Source of the DNA: an uncultured Pelagibacteraceae bacterium
GTDB lineage: Bacteria; Pseudomonadota; Alphaproteobacteria; Pelagibacterales; Pelagibacteraceae
NCBI GenBank assembly: GCA_902560815.1
Contig: CACENP010000004.1
Span: forward strand, 28,192 to 92,191
DNA length: 64,000 nucleotides
Direction: 5' to 3'
Shown here: piece after piece, positions 16,270 through 26,817 of the stretch
How positions within the stretch are numbered: the first letter of the stretch is position 1
Layout of the letters: each line of letters opens with the position of its first letter
Notes under the pieces: model-generated
Databases searched by the model: none
What the model saw: the letters and a program-made list of their open reading frames with translations, nothing else
Told to the model about the DNA's origin: nothing
Made by a program: the position numbers and the translations under genes

Positions 16270-16312
16270 AAAGACCCTTTAAACATATTGTAGTTTAAAG
16301 GGTCTTTTTTTT
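16270..16312 (+). terminator. Rho-independent terminator after pal
   Basis: Perfect 15-bp stem AAAGACCCTTTAAAC (16270-16284) / GTTTAAAGGGTCTTT (16293-16307) with an 8-nt loop, followed by continued T residues to 16312. It is the strongest terminator in the window and separates tolQRAB-pal from cpoB. Confidence 0.93.
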
Positions 16313-16339
16313 GCCATCATTATAACTACAAATAAATTA

Positions 16340-17338
16340 ATGTTAAAAATAAAAAATTATTTTTGTCTATTCACATTAGCTATAGTTATAATAAATTTTC
16401 CAAATACTGTATTTTCTGACAGTCATAATTTAAATGAAGTTATAAAGTTAATGCAAAAAGATTTAAAAACTTTAGAACGGGCAGTATATTCGGATGATTT
16501 TTCATCTACTGAACTATCCTCAGAATCTTCTGGCAAAATAGATCAAAATTCAGAAGAAGTTCTTACTAGACATTTACTTAAATTATCTGAGATTGAAAAA
16601 CAATTTCAGGAATTAACAAATAAATTTGAGGAAATAAATTTTAAGATAGATAAACTGTCTTCAAGATTATCGAAAGTACAAGCAGACAATCAATTAAGGT
16701 TTCAACAATTAGAAAGTGGGCAATCAATAAATAAGATTGACGATAATCAACAAATTTCTACTCTAACTAATGAAAATAATGAAAAAATTCTTCCCGGATC
16801 TTCTCAACCACAAGATTTAGGATCTATTTCTTATAAAGATACAGAAACAGATTCAGAAAATCAAATTACCCAATCGATTGATACAACTTCAACAGTAGTT
16901 ACAGAAACATTTCAAGCAGAAGAAAAAATATTACCAGACATTTCTATTGAAGAACAATATGAGTTTGCGACAAGCTTATTAAAAGTAGGCGATTATAACA
17001 CAGCAGAAAGAGCATTTAGAGAGTTTGTTATTGTAAATTCAGATCATGAACTCGCAGGAAATGCACAATATTGGTATGCTGAAACTTTTAGAATTAGACA
17101 ATTATACACCGATGCTGCTTCTGCATACCTTGAAGGTTATCAAAAATATCCAAAAAGTGAAAAGGCTCCTATAAATTTATTAAAACTTGGAGTATCATTA
17201 GTTCAAATAGGGGAAAAAGATCAGGGTTGCTTAATGATTACTGGTGTTCAAAAACAATATCCTAAAGCAAATCAATCTGTTCTTCAAAAAGCAAAATATG
17301 AAGAAAAAAAGTTTGAGTGCAAAAAAGAAAATTCATAA
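16340..17338 (+). CDS. cpoB: Tol-Pal-associated periplasmic TPR protein CpoB (YbgF)
   Basis: A 332-residue periplasmic protein. It has a signal peptide (about residues 1-26, ending TVFSDS), a coiled-coil region (about 80-130), an acidic Ser/Thr/Gln-rich linker, and C-terminal TPR-type repeats starting at EEQYEFATSLLKVGDYNTAERAF (about 208 onward). In E. coli CpoB links PBP1B activity with Tol during constriction. Only 27 nt separate the pal terminator from this start, so a promoter must overlap the terminator tail or readthrough must occur. Confidence 0.9.
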   Translation: MLKIKNYFCLFTLAIVIINFPNTVFSDSHNLNEVIKLMQKDLKTLERAVYSDDFSSTELSSESSGKIDQNSEEVLTRHLLKLSEIEKQFQELTNKFEEINFKIDKLSSRLSKVQADNQLRFQQLESGQSINKIDDNQQISTLTNENNEKILPGSSQPQDLGSISYKDTETDSENQITQSIDTTSTVVTETFQAEEKILPDISIEEQYEFATSLLKVGDYNTAERAFREFVIVNSDHELAGNAQYWYAETFRIRQLYTDAASAYLEGYQKYPKSEKAPINLLKLGVSLVQIGEKDQGCLMITGVQKQYPKANQSVLQKAKYEEKKFECKKENS

Positions 17339-18341
17339 TAAATTATTAATTCATCTAAAAAATCCAAAAATTAGTAAAATTTATAAAGAATTCCAAAATT
17401 TCAATAAATTTAATTTAAATAATTTTAATTTTTCAGTAGCTGTATCAGGAGGCTCAGATAGCTTAGCTTTAGCTTACCTTTCCAAATGCTACTCAATATC
17501 TAACAAGGTTAAAGTGAAGTATTATCATGTTGATCATAAGCTTAGAAAAGAGTCATCTTTAGAGGCAAAAAAATTAAAAATATTATTAAAAAAATTTGAT
17601 ATAGATTGCAAAATATTAAATTGGAATGGAAAAAAACCAAAATCTAATATTCAATCTATCGCTAGAAGCAAAAGATACGAATTAATTCGCAAAGAATGCT
17701 TAAAGGATAGAAATAATTTTATTTTTATTGCACATCATCTGGATGATTTGTACGAAAATTTTGTTATTAGATTGCTTAGAGGCTCAGGTCTAAAAGGATT
17801 GGTTTCTTTTAATCAATTTAAGACTATTTATGATGATAAATTAAAAATTTTTAGACCACTAATTGGTTTTACGAAAAACGATTTAAACTTTATATCTACG
17901 AAAGTATTTAAATTTAAATTTGAAGATCCGTCAAATAAGAATACTGATTTTAAAAGGATAAGAATTAGAAATTTAATAAATAATTTAAAATCAGAAGGCA
18001 TGAACCTTGAAAAATTAAGATTAACAATTAATAATCTTAGCGATTCAAATTTAACAATTAGTTATTACGTTGAAGAAAATATTCAATCTAATTCAAAATA
18101 TTTTAGTCAAAAAAAGCATTATATATTAAATAGTAGTTTTTTTAACCAGCCTAATGAAATTGTTTTTAGATCTTTAATCAACTTAATAAGAAAAATTGGT
18201 AATAAATATTATCCACCAAGAGGTAAAAGTATTAGCCAGCTATTATTAAAATTCAAATCAGGAGAGATAAAAAAAATTAATATTTCTGGATGTATATTGG
18301 AAAAAATCGATAATTCTTTTATTATTTACAAAGAAAAATGA
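17298..18341 (+). CDS. tilS: tRNA(Ile)-lysidine synthase
   Basis: TilS makes lysidine at C34 of the tRNA-Ile that reads AUA. The N-terminal PP-loop ATP pyrophosphatase motif is VAVSGGSDSLALAY (SGGSDS at 50-55), followed by HVDHKLR and IAHHLDD. I prefer the ATG at 17298, giving 347 residues and a 41-nt overlap with cpoB; a longer frame from 17244 and a TTG at 17313 are possible. Placement between cpoB and ftsH is the usual alphaproteobacterial order. Confidence 0.93.
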   Translation: MKKKSLSAKKKIHNKLLIHLKNPKISKIYKEFQNFNKFNLNNFNFSVAVSGGSDSLALAYLSKCYSISNKVKVKYYHVDHKLRKESSLEAKKLKILLKKFDIDCKILNWNGKKPKSNIQSIARSKRYELIRKECLKDRNNFIFIAHHLDDLYENFVIRLLRGSGLKGLVSFNQFKTIYDDKLKIFRPLIGFTKNDLNFISTKVFKFKFEDPSNKNTDFKRIRIRNLINNLKSEGMNLEKLRLTINNLSDSNLTISYYVEENIQSNSKYFSQKKHYILNSSFFNQPNEIVFRSLINLIRKIGNKYYPPRGKSISQLLLKFKSGEIKKINISGCILEKIDNSFIIYKEK

Positions 18342-18361
18342 AAAAAAGACATTTTTGCAAC

Positions 18362-18381
18362 AATTTAACACTTGTTAAATT
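18362..18381. promoter_or_regulatory. Palindrome in the ftsH promoter region
   Basis: AATTTAACA CT TGTTAAATT is a perfect 9-bp dyad with a 2-nt centre. A TATAAT (18382-18387) follows at once, so the dyad covers the -35/spacer area of a likely ftsH promoter. No T-run follows, so it does not look like a tilS terminator. It may be an operator; the protein that would bind it is unknown. Confidence 0.45.
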
Positions 18382-18405
18382 TATAATAATTCTTACTTTA
18401 TAGGC

Positions 18406-20310
18406 ATGAATCTTAAAAATTTAGCTATGTGGGCGGTGATAGTTTTTTTGACTATTGGTCTATATAATATGTTTAAAAATCCACAAGGCTCAATAACACA
18501 AAAAAATAATATTATATTTTCAGAATTTTTATCAGAAGTTGATAACGGAAGAGTAGTTCAAGTGGAAATCCAAGGAAATAACATTAATGGAATTCTTTCA
18601 AACGGTGAAAAATTTACAACTTACTCACCTAACGATCCTAATTTAATAGAAAAATTATCAAATAAAGGAGTTAGTATTTCTGCTTCGCCATTAGAAGAAA
18701 AAATGCCCTCACTTTTAGGAATTCTACTTTCATGGTTTCCAATGCTATTGCTTATTGCAGTTTGGATATTTTTTATGAGACAAATGCAAGGAGGAAAAGG
18801 TGGAGCAATGGGTTTTGGTAGGTCAAAAGCAAAAATGATGAATGAATTAAAAGGAAAAGTAACTTTTAATGATGTGGCTGGAGTTGAAGAAGCAAAAGAA
18901 GAAGTAGAAGAAGTAGTAGAATTTTTAAAAGATCCAAAAAAATTTAGTAGACTTGGAGGAAAAATTCCAAGAGGCTGTTTGTTGGTAGGTCCCCCTGGTA
19001 CAGGAAAGACTTTATTGGCTAGAGCCATAGCTGGAGAAGCAAGAGTTCCTTTTTTTACAATATCAGGTTCAGATTTTGTTGAAATGTTTGTAGGCGTTGG
19101 TGCGTCAAGAGTAAGAGATATGTTTGAGCAAGGAAAAAAACATTCTCCATGTATAATATTTATAGATGAAATTGATGCAGTAGGAAGAAGCAGAGGTGCT
19201 GGTCTTGGTGGAGGAAATGATGAAAGAGAACAAACTCTTAACCAGTTATTAGTTGAAATGGATGGTTTCGATACTAATGAAGGGGTAATTATCATTGCAG
19301 CAACTAATAGACCTGATGTTTTAGACCCTGCACTTTTGAGACCAGGGAGATTTGATAGGCAAGTTGTTGTTTCAAATCCAGATATTCTTGGAAGGGAGAA
19401 AATTCTTAAGGTACATGCAAAGAAAATTTCAATGGCTCCTGATGTAAATCTTAGAACTGTTGCCAGAGGGACACCGGGTTTTTCAGGTGCTGATTTAGCA
19501 AATTTAGTTAATGAGTCAGCATTATTAGCAGCAAGAAAAAATAAAAGAATTGTTACCAATCAGGAATTTGAGGAAGCAAAAGATAAAGTTATGATGGGTG
19601 CCGAAAGAAGATCAATGGTTATGACAGAAGAAGAAAAAAAATTAACAGCATATCATGAAGGAGGACATGCTCTAGTTTCATTTAACATGCCAAGCTATGA
19701 CCCTATTCATAAAGCTACAATTATACCAAGAGGAAGAGCACTTGGTATGGTGATGAATTTGCCCGAAAGAGATAAACATGGGCACTCCATTAAATACCTT
19801 AAAGCTAGATTAGCAGTTTGTTTTGGAGGAAGAGTTGCTGAAGAACTTATATTTGGTAAAGACAATATATCGACTGGCGCAGGAGGCGGAAGTGGTTCAG
19901 ATATAAATCAAGCAACTCAACTTGCTAGAGCAATGGTTACAAAATATGGTATGAGCGAGGAACTAGGACCTGTAGAATATGGTGAAAATCAAGAAGAGGT
20001 ATTTCTAGGAAGATCAGTAACTCAAACACAAAGTGTTTCAGAAGCTGTTGCTCAAAAGATAGATAAAGAAATAAGAAAGTTAGTTGACGAAGGTTATAAT
20101 CAAGCAAAACAAATCTTATCAAGTAAAATTGATGATTTGCACAAGATAGCTAAAGCTTTGCTGACCTATGAAACTTTAACAGGTGAGGAAATTGAAAATA
20201 TAATTAATAAAAACAAATACCCAGCAGATAAACAAGATTTAAAAGTAGAAGAAGATAAAGACTCCTCAGCTCTTGGCTCGATAGGATTAAAACCGAAAAT
20301 AGTTCATTAG
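18406..20310 (+). CDS. ftsH: ATP-dependent zinc metalloprotease FtsH
   Basis: A 634-residue membrane-anchored AAA+ protease. Two N-terminal membrane segments (about residues 5-22 and 104-124) flank a periplasmic domain. The AAA module has Walker A GPPGTGKT, Walker [12 protein letters not shown] and the second-region arginines [20 protein letters not shown]. The zinc protease site is HEGGH near residue 423. It degrades membrane and regulatory proteins such as sigma32; hflK and hflC, which modulate it, are at 45685-47634 and rpoH at 24798-25691. Confidence 0.98.
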   Translation: MNLKNLAMWAVIVFLTIGLYNMFKNPQGSITQKNNIIFSEFLSEVDNGRVVQVEIQGNNINGILSNGEKFTTYSPNDPNLIEKLSNKGVSISASPLEEKMPSLLGILLSWFPMLLLIAVWIFFMRQMQGGKGGAMGFGRSKAKMMNELKGKVTFNDVAGVEEAKEEVEEVVEFLKDPKKFSRLGGKIPRGCLLVGPPGTGKTLLARAIAGEARVPFFTISGSDFVEMFVGVGASRVRDMFEQGKKHSPCIIFIDEIDAVGRSRGAGLGGGNDEREQTLNQLLVEMDGFDTNEGVIIIAATNRPDVLDPALLRPGRFDRQVVVSNPDILGREKILKVHAKKISMAPDVNLRTVARGTPGFSGADLANLVNESALLAARKNKRIVTNQEFEEAKDKVMMGAERRSMVMTEEEKKLTAYHEGGHALVSFNMPSYDPIHKATIIPRGRALGMVMNLPERDKHGHSIKYLKARLAVCFGGRVAEELIFGKDNISTGAGGGSGSDINQATQLARAMVTKYGMSEELGPVEYGENQEEVFLGRSVTQTQSVSEAVAQKIDKEIRKLVDEGYNQAKQILSSKIDDLHKIAKALLTYETLTGEEIENIINKNKYPADKQDLKVEEDKDSSALGSIGLKPKIVH

Positions 20311-20316
20311 TTAAAT

Positions 20317-21369
20317 ATGATAAAATATTACACAAGAGCGTGTAATTTTTATTATGGTTCAATATCAAAAGAAAAAATTAAGAAAAAATTATCACTACCA
20401 TTAAATGGAAATGATTCAATATCATTTGATAATATAGAAATTATTACTAGAAAATTTAAAAAAAAAATTCATATCAAAGAAATATCAAATCAAAAAATTA
20501 ATATTAAAAATAAAATTAAAAAAGATATCAAATTAATTATTAGTAAAAAAAAATTTAAGGGTCTAAATTTTTTAAACTTTCCTCTTTTAATGGGGGTAAT
20601 TAATTTAACTCCTGACAGTTTTTCAGATGGAGGAAAATACAATAAGGAAAGCTCTTCATTCAAACATTTAAATTATTTAATAAAAAAAGGATGTGCAATT
20701 ATAGATATAGGCGGAGAGTCAACAAGACCAGGAGCAAAGGATGTTGGCAAACTAACAGAATGGAAAAGAATTAAAAAGACTTTAGAAAAAACTAAAAAAC
20801 TAAATAAATTTATATCTTTAGATACTCGAAAAAGTTGGATTATGGAAAAAGGAATAAAGAATAAAGTTAATTTAATAAATGATGTATCTGGGCTAGAATA
20901 TGATCCCAAAACTATAAATGTTTTAAAAAAATATAAAACTTCTTTTGTTATCCACCACATGCACGGAACTCCAAAAAATATGCAAAAAAATCCAAAGTAT
21001 AAAAATGTTCTTTTGGATATCTATGATTTTTTTGAAAAAAAAATAGAAAAAATAAGATCTTTAGGAATTAAACATAATAATATTATTTTAGATCCAGGTA
21101 TTGGTTTTGGTAAAAACTTGAAACATAATATGACCTTAATTAATAATATTTCTATTTTTCACTCTCTTGGATTTCCTGTAATGTTAGGAATTTCTAGAAA
21201 AAGATTTATTAAGGATTTATCTGGAAAAAATGATAGCAAAGAAAGGTTGGGTGGCACGATATCATCTAGTTTATATGCAATGACACAAGGTATTCAAGTA
21301 TTAAGGATTCATGATGTTAATGAATTGAATCAAAGTATAAAAGTATTTAAATCATTAGTTTTTAAATAA
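20317..21369 (+). CDS. folP: Dihydropteroate synthase
   Basis: DHPS condenses p-aminobenzoate with dihydropterin pyrophosphate in folate synthesis. The TIM-barrel begins near residue 90 with LMGVINLTPDSFSDGG, then GGESTRPGA and the phosphate-binding DPGIGFGK. The protein is 350 residues, about 70-90 longer than the common form, because of a basic N-terminal extension that also occurs in some alphaproteobacterial DHPS; no domain is recognisable in it. It follows ftsH by 6 nt and abuts glmM. Confidence 0.93.
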   Translation: MIKYYTRACNFYYGSISKEKIKKKLSLPLNGNDSISFDNIEIITRKFKKKIHIKEISNQKINIKNKIKKDIKLIISKKKFKGLNFLNFPLLMGVINLTPDSFSDGGKYNKESSSFKHLNYLIKKGCAIIDIGGESTRPGAKDVGKLTEWKRIKKTLEKTKKLNKFISLDTRKSWIMEKGIKNKVNLINDVSGLEYDPKTINVLKKYKTSFVIHHMHGTPKNMQKNPKYKNVLLDIYDFFEKKIEKIRSLGIKHNNIILDPGIGFGKNLKHNMTLINNISIFHSLGFPVMLGISRKRFIKDLSGKNDSKERLGGTISSSLYAMTQGIQVLRIHDVNELNQSIKVFKSLVFK

Positions 21370-22703
21370 TGTCAAAAAAATATTTTGGTACCGATGGAAT
21401 TAGAGGAAAAGTTAATGAAGGAAATATTAATGGAGAAATGTTTTTTAAGTTTGGTTTAGCTGCAGGAACATACTTTAAAAATTTAAAAAAAAATAAACAA
21501 GTAGCAATTATTGCTAAAGATACAAGACTATCTGGTTATACTCTTGAACCAGCTCTAGTATCCGGCTTAGCTTCTGCAGGAATGCACGTATATACTTTAG
21601 GTCCATTGCCAACCAATGGTCTAGCAATGTTAACAAAAAGAATGCAAGCAAATATGGGTATTATGATAACAGCGTCCCACAATCCATATTTTGACAATGG
21701 TTTAAAGTTATTTGGGCCTGATGGTTTAAAATTATCCGACAAAATTGAAAAAAAAATTGAAAAATTAATAGATTCAAAAATTATAAACAATTTATCTAAA
21801 CCAAGTATTCTTGGAAGAGTTAAAAGACTTGAGGATGCCAATGATAGATATATCGAAATTTTAAAATCTAACTTTCCACCAAATTTTAGGCTTAACAAAA
21901 TAAAGATCGCAATAGATTGTGCAAATGGTGCTGGGTATAAATCTGGACCAAAACTTTTAAAATCTTTTGGAGCAAAAGTTTATAATACCGGCACATCTCC
22001 CAATGGTTTAAATATCAATCAAAACTGTGGATCTACATTTCCAAAAAAAATTAAATCTTTAGTAAAAAAACATAGAGCAAATCTTGGAATTTCATTAGAC
22101 GGTGATGCAGATAGAATTATTTTATGTGACGAAAAAGGAAAAATAGTTGATGGAGATCAGATTTTAGCAATGCTTGCCAAAAGATGGAAAAGAAAAAAAA
22201 TTCTTAGAGGTGGTGTAATTGGAACTTTGATGTCCAATTATGGTTTGCAAAACTATTTCAAAGAACAAAAAATTAAATTTTTAAGAGCAAATGTTGGAGA
22301 TAGATATGTAAAAGAAAAAATGCAAAAAAATAAATTTAATTTAGGGGGAGAACAATCTGGGCATATCATACTAGGAAAATTTGCAACAACAGGCGATGGG
22401 CTTCTGGTAGCTTTAGAGGTTTTATTTTCAATGAGAAAAGGAAAAAAAGCTAGTGAACTATTAAATATTTTTAAACCTATGCCACAAATTTTAGAAAATA
22501 TCCTTGTCAGAGATAAAAATATAATAAATAAATTGGAATGTAAAAAAGCAATTAGTAAAGCCAACAAATTAATGGGAAGAAGTGGAAGGCTTCTAGTTAG
22601 AAAATCTGGTACGGAGTCAAAGATTAGAATTATGGGAGAATCACACAATAAAAATTTGATTATAAAATGTATAAAAATAATTAAACAATCAATAAAATAT
22701 TGA
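21369..22703 (+). CDS. glmM: Phosphoglucosamine mutase
   Basis: GlmM interconverts glucosamine-6-phosphate and glucosamine-1-phosphate for peptidoglycan and lipopolysaccharide precursors. The 444-residue protein has FGTDGIRG near 6-13, the phosphoserine loop TASHNP with Ser103, the metal-binding DGDADR near 243-248, GGEQSGH and the C-terminal phosphate site RKSGTESKIR. ftsH-folP-glmM is a widely conserved gene order. Confidence 0.97.
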   Translation: MSKKYFGTDGIRGKVNEGNINGEMFFKFGLAAGTYFKNLKKNKQVAIIAKDTRLSGYTLEPALVSGLASAGMHVYTLGPLPTNGLAMLTKRMQANMGIMITASHNPYFDNGLKLFGPDGLKLSDKIEKKIEKLIDSKIINNLSKPSILGRVKRLEDANDRYIEILKSNFPPNFRLNKIKIAIDCANGAGYKSGPKLLKSFGAKVYNTGTSPNGLNINQNCGSTFPKKIKSLVKKHRANLGISLDGDADRIILCDEKGKIVDGDQILAMLAKRWKRKKILRGGVIGTLMSNYGLQNYFKEQKIKFLRANVGDRYVKEKMQKNKFNLGGEQSGHIILGKFATTGDGLLVALEVLFSMRKGKKASELLNIFKPMPQILENILVRDKNIINKLECKKAISKANKLMGRSGRLLVRKSGTESKIRIMGESHNKNLIIKCIKIIKQSIKY

Positions 22704-23512
22704 AACCTAAGACTAAAATTTTGATAATTGCAGGATCTGATTCTTCAGGAGGAGCAGGTATACAGGCTGATATTAAAACTGTTACTGCTCTTGGTTCATA
22801 CGCTATGACTGCAATTACTGCAGTAACTTCGCAAAATACCACTGGTGTAAAATCAATAGAGTCTATATCTCCAATAGAAATTTCAAAGCAAATAGAATTT
22901 ACATCAAAAGATATTAAGCCAGACGCTATTAAAATTGGAATGCTTCATTCAACAAAGGTTATTAATGCAGTATTAAAATCTTTAAATAAAATAAATGTAA
23001 AAAAAATAATTTTAGATCCTGTTATGGTTGCTAAAGGAGGAACTAAATTAATTGATAACCATTCAATTAGAATTTTAAAATCAAAACTAATAAAAAAAGC
23101 TAGTTTAATAACACCAAATATCCCTGAGGCAGAAATTTTAACAAAAGTAAAAATCTATTCAGTAGATGATATGATTAGAGCTGCAAGAGTTTTAATAAGC
23201 CTGGGATCAAAAAATGTACTGATTAAAGGTGGGCACCTTAAATCGAGAATTATGCAAGATATTTTTTTAAATAAAAATGAAATATCAACTTTTAAAAACA
23301 AAAAAATTCATACAAAAAATACACATGGAACCGGATGTACACTATCTAGCGCTATTGCAACATATTATTCATGTGGAAAAACATTAAAGAAATCTTGTGA
23401 GATGGCGATTAAGTATGTTAACCATTCAATAGGATCAGGACCTGGCTACGGCAAAGGTCATGGACCAATAAATCATTTAAGTACAATAAGTATAAACAAA
23501 AAGTTTAAATGA
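22700..23512 (+). CDS. thiD: Hydroxymethylpyrimidine/phosphomethylpyrimidine kinase
   Basis: ThiD phosphorylates HMP and HMP phosphate for thiamine synthesis. The 270-residue ribokinase-fold protein begins [18 protein letters not shown], has DPVMVAKGG near 107-115 and ends with the catalytic [11 protein letters not shown] near 208-218. Start is a TTG overlapping the glmM stop (TTGA). It is distant from thiE at 3212-3835. In an organism lacking thiC, as SAR11 does, it would allow use of HMP taken from seawater; that link is established knowledge, not read from this window. Confidence 0.95.
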   Translation: MKPKTKILIIAGSDSSGGAGIQADIKTVTALGSYAMTAITAVTSQNTTGVKSIESISPIEISKQIEFTSKDIKPDAIKIGMLHSTKVINAVLKSLNKINVKKIILDPVMVAKGGTKLIDNHSIRILKSKLIKKASLITPNIPEAEILTKVKIYSVDDMIRAARVLISLGSKNVLIKGGHLKSRIMQDIFLNKNEISTFKNKKIHTKNTHGTGCTLSSAIATYYSCGKTLKKSCEMAIKYVNHSIGSGPGYGKGHGPINHLSTISINKKFK

Positions 23513-24801
23513 AAAATGTAGCTGTTGTTGGGTCTCAATGGGGAGATGAAGGCAAAGGAAAGATTGTTGATTGGCTTTCTAGCGAGGCAGATGTTGTTGT
23601 AAGATTCCAAGGAGGACATAATGCAGGACACACTCTAGTTATTGACAATGTAACATATAAGTTAAGATTGTTACCTTCAGGAGTCGTAAGAAAAAATAAA
23701 GTGTCAATTATCGGAAACGGTGTGGTTGTTGATCCATGGGCTTTATTAGATGAAATTAAAGAAATTAAATCCAAAGGTGTTGAAATAAATGAAAAAAATT
23801 TAATTGTTTCAGAGGCTGCAAATTTAATTTTACCATTTCATAGAGAAATGGATGAAATTAGAGAAGATGCAGCTGGCAAAGCCAAAATAGGAACAACAAG
23901 AAGAGGAATTGGTCCAGCCTATGAAGATAAAGTCGGTAGGCGATCAATAAGAGTCATGGATTTAGTTTCTGAGAAAAATTTAGAACATAGATTAGAAATA
24001 GTTTTAATGCATCATAATGCAATTAGAAAAGGGTTAGGAAAAGATATTTATGAAAAAGATAAATTAATGCAAGATTTATTAAAGATAGCACCAGAAATAT
24101 TAAAATACTCTAAGCCGGTTTGGAAAAAAATAGATGAATTTAAATCAAAAGGTAAAAAAATATTATTTGAAGGTGCACAAGGCATTTTGCTTGATGTTGA
24201 TCATGGAACATATCCATTTGTTACATCTTCTAATACAGTTGCTTCGGCTGCAGCAACAGGTTCTGGTTGTGGTCCTAATTCAATAAATTATGTATTAGGC
24301 ATAACGAAAGCTTATACTACTAGAGTTGGAGAAGGTCCTTTTCCAACAGAGCTTAAAAATGAGATAGGTGAAAAATTAGGAACTATAGGTAAAGAATTTG
24401 GAACAGTAACAAGCAGAAAGAGAAGATGTGGGTGGTTTGATGGAGTTTTGGTTAGACAAACAATTAAAATTTCTGGAATAGATGGAATAGCGTTAACTAA
24501 GCTAGATGTTTTAGATCAATTAGATGAAATTAAGATGTGCATTGCATATGAAGTTGATGGAAAAAAAATTGACTATTTGCCTGCATCTGCAGAAGATCAA
24601 TTAAAAGCAAAACCTATTTATCAAAGTTTTAAAGGCTGGAATAGTTCAACAAAAGGTATAAGAAAATTTGATGATCTTCCAAACAATGCAAAAATTTATA
24701 TTAAAGAATTAGAAAAATTTATACAAACTAAGGTTGCTAGTATTTCTACAAGTCCAGAAAGAAATGATACTATATTAATAGTTGATCCTTTTAGAGACTA
24801 A
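23509..24801 (+). CDS. purA: Adenylosuccinate synthetase
   Basis: PurA makes adenylosuccinate from IMP, aspartate and GTP. The 430-residue protein has the N-terminal GDEGKGK P-loop at 12-18, GGHNAGHT near 35-42, [11 protein letters not shown] near 128-138 and the C-terminal [10 protein letters not shown]. It overlaps thiD by 4 nt and the convergent rpoH by 4 nt, so no terminator lies between them. Confidence 0.98.
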   Translation: MKNVAVVGSQWGDEGKGKIVDWLSSEADVVVRFQGGHNAGHTLVIDNVTYKLRLLPSGVVRKNKVSIIGNGVVVDPWALLDEIKEIKSKGVEINEKNLIVSEAANLILPFHREMDEIREDAAGKAKIGTTRRGIGPAYEDKVGRRSIRVMDLVSEKNLEHRLEIVLMHHNAIRKGLGKDIYEKDKLMQDLLKIAPEILKYSKPVWKKIDEFKSKGKKILFEGAQGILLDVDHGTYPFVTSSNTVASAAATGSGCGPNSINYVLGITKAYTTRVGEGPFPTELKNEIGEKLGTIGKEFGTVTSRKRRCGWFDGVLVRQTIKISGIDGIALTKLDVLDQLDEIKMCIAYEVDGKKIDYLPASAEDQLKAKPIYQSFKGWNSSTKGIRKFDDLPNNAKIYIKELEKFIQTKVASISTSPERNDTILIVDPFRD

Positions 24802-25691
24802 TTTGCTGGCAGTAGATTTTTTGATTTTGCAGAGTTGAGCATATGTTTTTGAAGTTTCTCAAAAGCTTTATTTTCTATTTGTCTTATTCTTTCTCTACTT
24901 ATTTTAAATTTTTTACTTAATTTTTCTAACGTTGCAGGCTCATCAGTTAATCGTCTCGAATACAAAATTTCTTTTTCTCTATCATTTAAAATTTTTATTG
25001 AATCTTTTAAAAGATCTTTTCTATTATCCATTTCTTCCTTTTGAGCAAATTTTAATTCTTGATCCATTTCTTTGTCTACTATCCAATCTTGCCATTGATC
25101 ACCATCTTCACCAATTGGGGCGTTTAAGGAATGTTCTTTTCCTGACAGCCTTCTATTCATTGAAATAACTTCATCTTCTCTAACGTCTAATTTACTTGCT
25201 ATTTCGGTTACATGTTCATTTTTTAAATCACCTTCGTTTCTAGGAGCAATTTGGTTTTTTAATTTTTTTAAATTAAAGAATAATTTTTTTTGAGCTGTTG
25301 TTGTGCCGATTTTTACCAAACTCCATGATCTTAAAATATATTCTTGTATAGAAGCTTTAATCCACCACATTGCATATGTTGCTAGTCTAAAACCTTTTTC
25401 AGGTTCAAATTTTTTTACCGCTTGCATTAGTCCGACATTACCTTCAGATATCATTTCATTAATTGGCAAACCATATCCTTTGTATCCCATCGCAATTTTA
25501 GCTACTAGTCTTAGGTGACTTGTAACCAGTTTTTCAGCAGATTTTAAACTTCCTGTTTGCCTCCAATTTTTAGCTAACATGTATTCTTCTTCAGCATCTA
25601 GCATTGGAAATTTTTTTATTTGCGCCAAATATGCAGAAAGACCACCTTCACCTGAAAGTATCGGCAGATTATAGTTTTTTGTAGAACTCAT
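24798..25691 (-). CDS. rpoH: RNA polymerase sigma-32 factor
   Basis: A 297-residue heat-shock sigma factor. Region 2 includes [57 protein letters not shown], and the RpoH-box-like [10 protein letters not shown] follows near residues 130-140. Region 4 ends with [20 protein letters not shown]. The short non-conserved region separates it from RpoD. It is cotranscribed with or follows rluD on the minus strand. FtsH, which degrades sigma32 in E. coli, is encoded nearby. Confidence 0.96.
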   Translation of the reverse strand: MSSTKNYNLPILSGEGGLSAYLAQIKKFPMLDAEEEYMLAKNWRQTGSLKSAEKLVTSHLRLVAKIAMGYKGYGLPINEMISEGNVGLMQAVKKFEPEKGFRLATYAMWWIKASIQEYILRSWSLVKIGTTTAQKKLFFNLKKLKNQIAPRNEGDLKNEHVTEIASKLDVREDEVISMNRRLSGKEHSLNAPIGEDGDQWQDWIVDKEMDQELKFAQKEEMDNRKDLLKDSIKILNDREKEILYSRRLTDEPATLEKLSKKFKISRERIRQIENKAFEKLQKHMLNSAKSKNLLPAN

Positions 25692-25734
25692 TTTCGTTAT
25701 TTATTTAATTAAGAAAATAAATTTTACAATGATT

Positions 25735-26715
25735 TTATTTCCTTAATTTTCTTAACATTTTTAAAATTTTTTCAAGTTCTTGTGGCAAAATTGAGGTAAA
25801 CTCTAGTTCCTTTCCAGTTTTAGGGTGTACAAAACCTAAAACCTTGGCATGTAAAAATTGTCTATCTAAGTTTAAAATCATTTTTTCTAAATCTAAATTG
25901 ATATCTTTTATTTTTTTAAATTTCTTTTTATACTTTTTGTCTCCAAGTATATTATTTCCTTTATAGCTCATATGAACTCTTATTTGATGCGTTCTACCAG
26001 TTTCAAGTTTACACTCTAGAAAACTAAAGGTAGGAATTTTCTCATTTTCAAAAACTTCTAATGTTTTATAATTTGTAATTGCTTTCTTTCCTTTAGTTAG
26101 GCCGACCTCCATAAGTTGTCTATTTTTTGAACTTCTAGTTATGAGTGTTTCAATTTTACCAATTTGTGGTCTTAATTTACCCCAAATGAGAGTTTGGTAG
26201 AGTCTTTTTATTGAGTGCTCACTAAACTGTTTAGATAATTTTTCATGGCTAACATTATTTTTTGCTATCACAACTAAACCTGATGTATCTTTATCTATTC
26301 TATGAACAATTCCTGGTCTTAACTCATCACCAATATTAGATAAATTTTTATTATCGTAATGTATAAGAGCGTTAACTAAAGTTTTATCGTAGTCACCCGC
26401 TCCAGGATGCATAGATATACCAGCAGGTTTATTAACAACCAATAAATCTTTATCTTCATATGTAATTTCTAATTTAAACTTAAATGGTTTTAACGAAGCT
26501 TTTTTTGGCTCTGGTATTTCGAGATTAATATAATCATTAGTACTTACTTTTTTAGATGGATCAGAAATAGTATTTTTATTAATTTTTAATTTTTTATTTA
26601 AGATTAAATTTTTTATTCTAGTTCTGCTAAGATCTTTTTCTTTATTTGATATAAATTGATCTACTCTTTGATCATTTTCATTAACTTTGACAATTAAATT
26701 AATGGTATTTTTCAT
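25735..26715 (-). CDS. rluD: 23S rRNA pseudouridine synthase, RluD type
   Basis: A 326-residue RluA-family enzyme. The N-terminal S4-like domain covers about residues 10-75 (VDQFISNKEKDLSRTRIKNLI). The catalytic motif HRIDKDTSGLVVIAK near 137-151 carries the nucleophilic Asp, and RTHQIRVHM follows near 235-243. RluD sets pseudouridines in helix 69 of 23S rRNA. It diverges from tRNA-Arg across a 23-nt spacer and precedes rpoH, an order often seen in alphaproteobacteria. Confidence 0.93.
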   Translation of the reverse strand: MKNTINLIVKVNENDQRVDQFISNKEKDLSRTRIKNLILNKKLKINKNTISDPSKKVSTNDYINLEIPEPKKASLKPFKFKLEITYEDKDLLVVNKPAGISMHPGAGDYDKTLVNALIHYDNKNLSNIGDELRPGIVHRIDKDTSGLVVIAKNNVSHEKLSKQFSEHSIKRLYQTLIWGKLRPQIGKIETLITRSSKNRQLMEVGLTKGKKAITNYKTLEVFENEKIPTFSFLECKLETGRTHQIRVHMSYKGNNILGDKKYKKKFKKIKDINLDLEKMILNLDRQFLHAKVLGFVHPKTGKELEFTSILPQELEKILKMLRKLRK

Positions 26716-26738
26716 AAATTATAATATTAATACTATAT

Positions 26739-26815
26739 GCGCTTGTAGCTCAACTGGATAGAGCGCCTGACTTCGGATCAGGAGGTTCTGGGTTCGACTC
26801 CTAGCAGGCGCACCA
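26739..26815 (+). tRNA. tRNA-Arg (TCG)
   Basis: Complete cloverleaf with encoded CCA. The acceptor stem is GCGCTTG/CAGGCGC, the anticodon stem CCTGA/TCAGG encloses loop CTTCGGA (anticodon TCG), and the T-arm has GGTTCGACTCC. It is the only plus-strand gene between rluD and the ABC transporter genes, whose permease ends 2 nt further on, so it lacks a clear terminator of its own. Confidence 0.96.
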
Positions 26816-26817
26816 TT

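Noticed and set aside
18621..19559. A 312-codon open frame antisense to ftsH.
   Set aside because: It mirrors the highly conserved AAA domain of ftsH, has no recognisable motif or ribosome site, and is rich in Pro/Ser as antisense frames of conserved genes often are.
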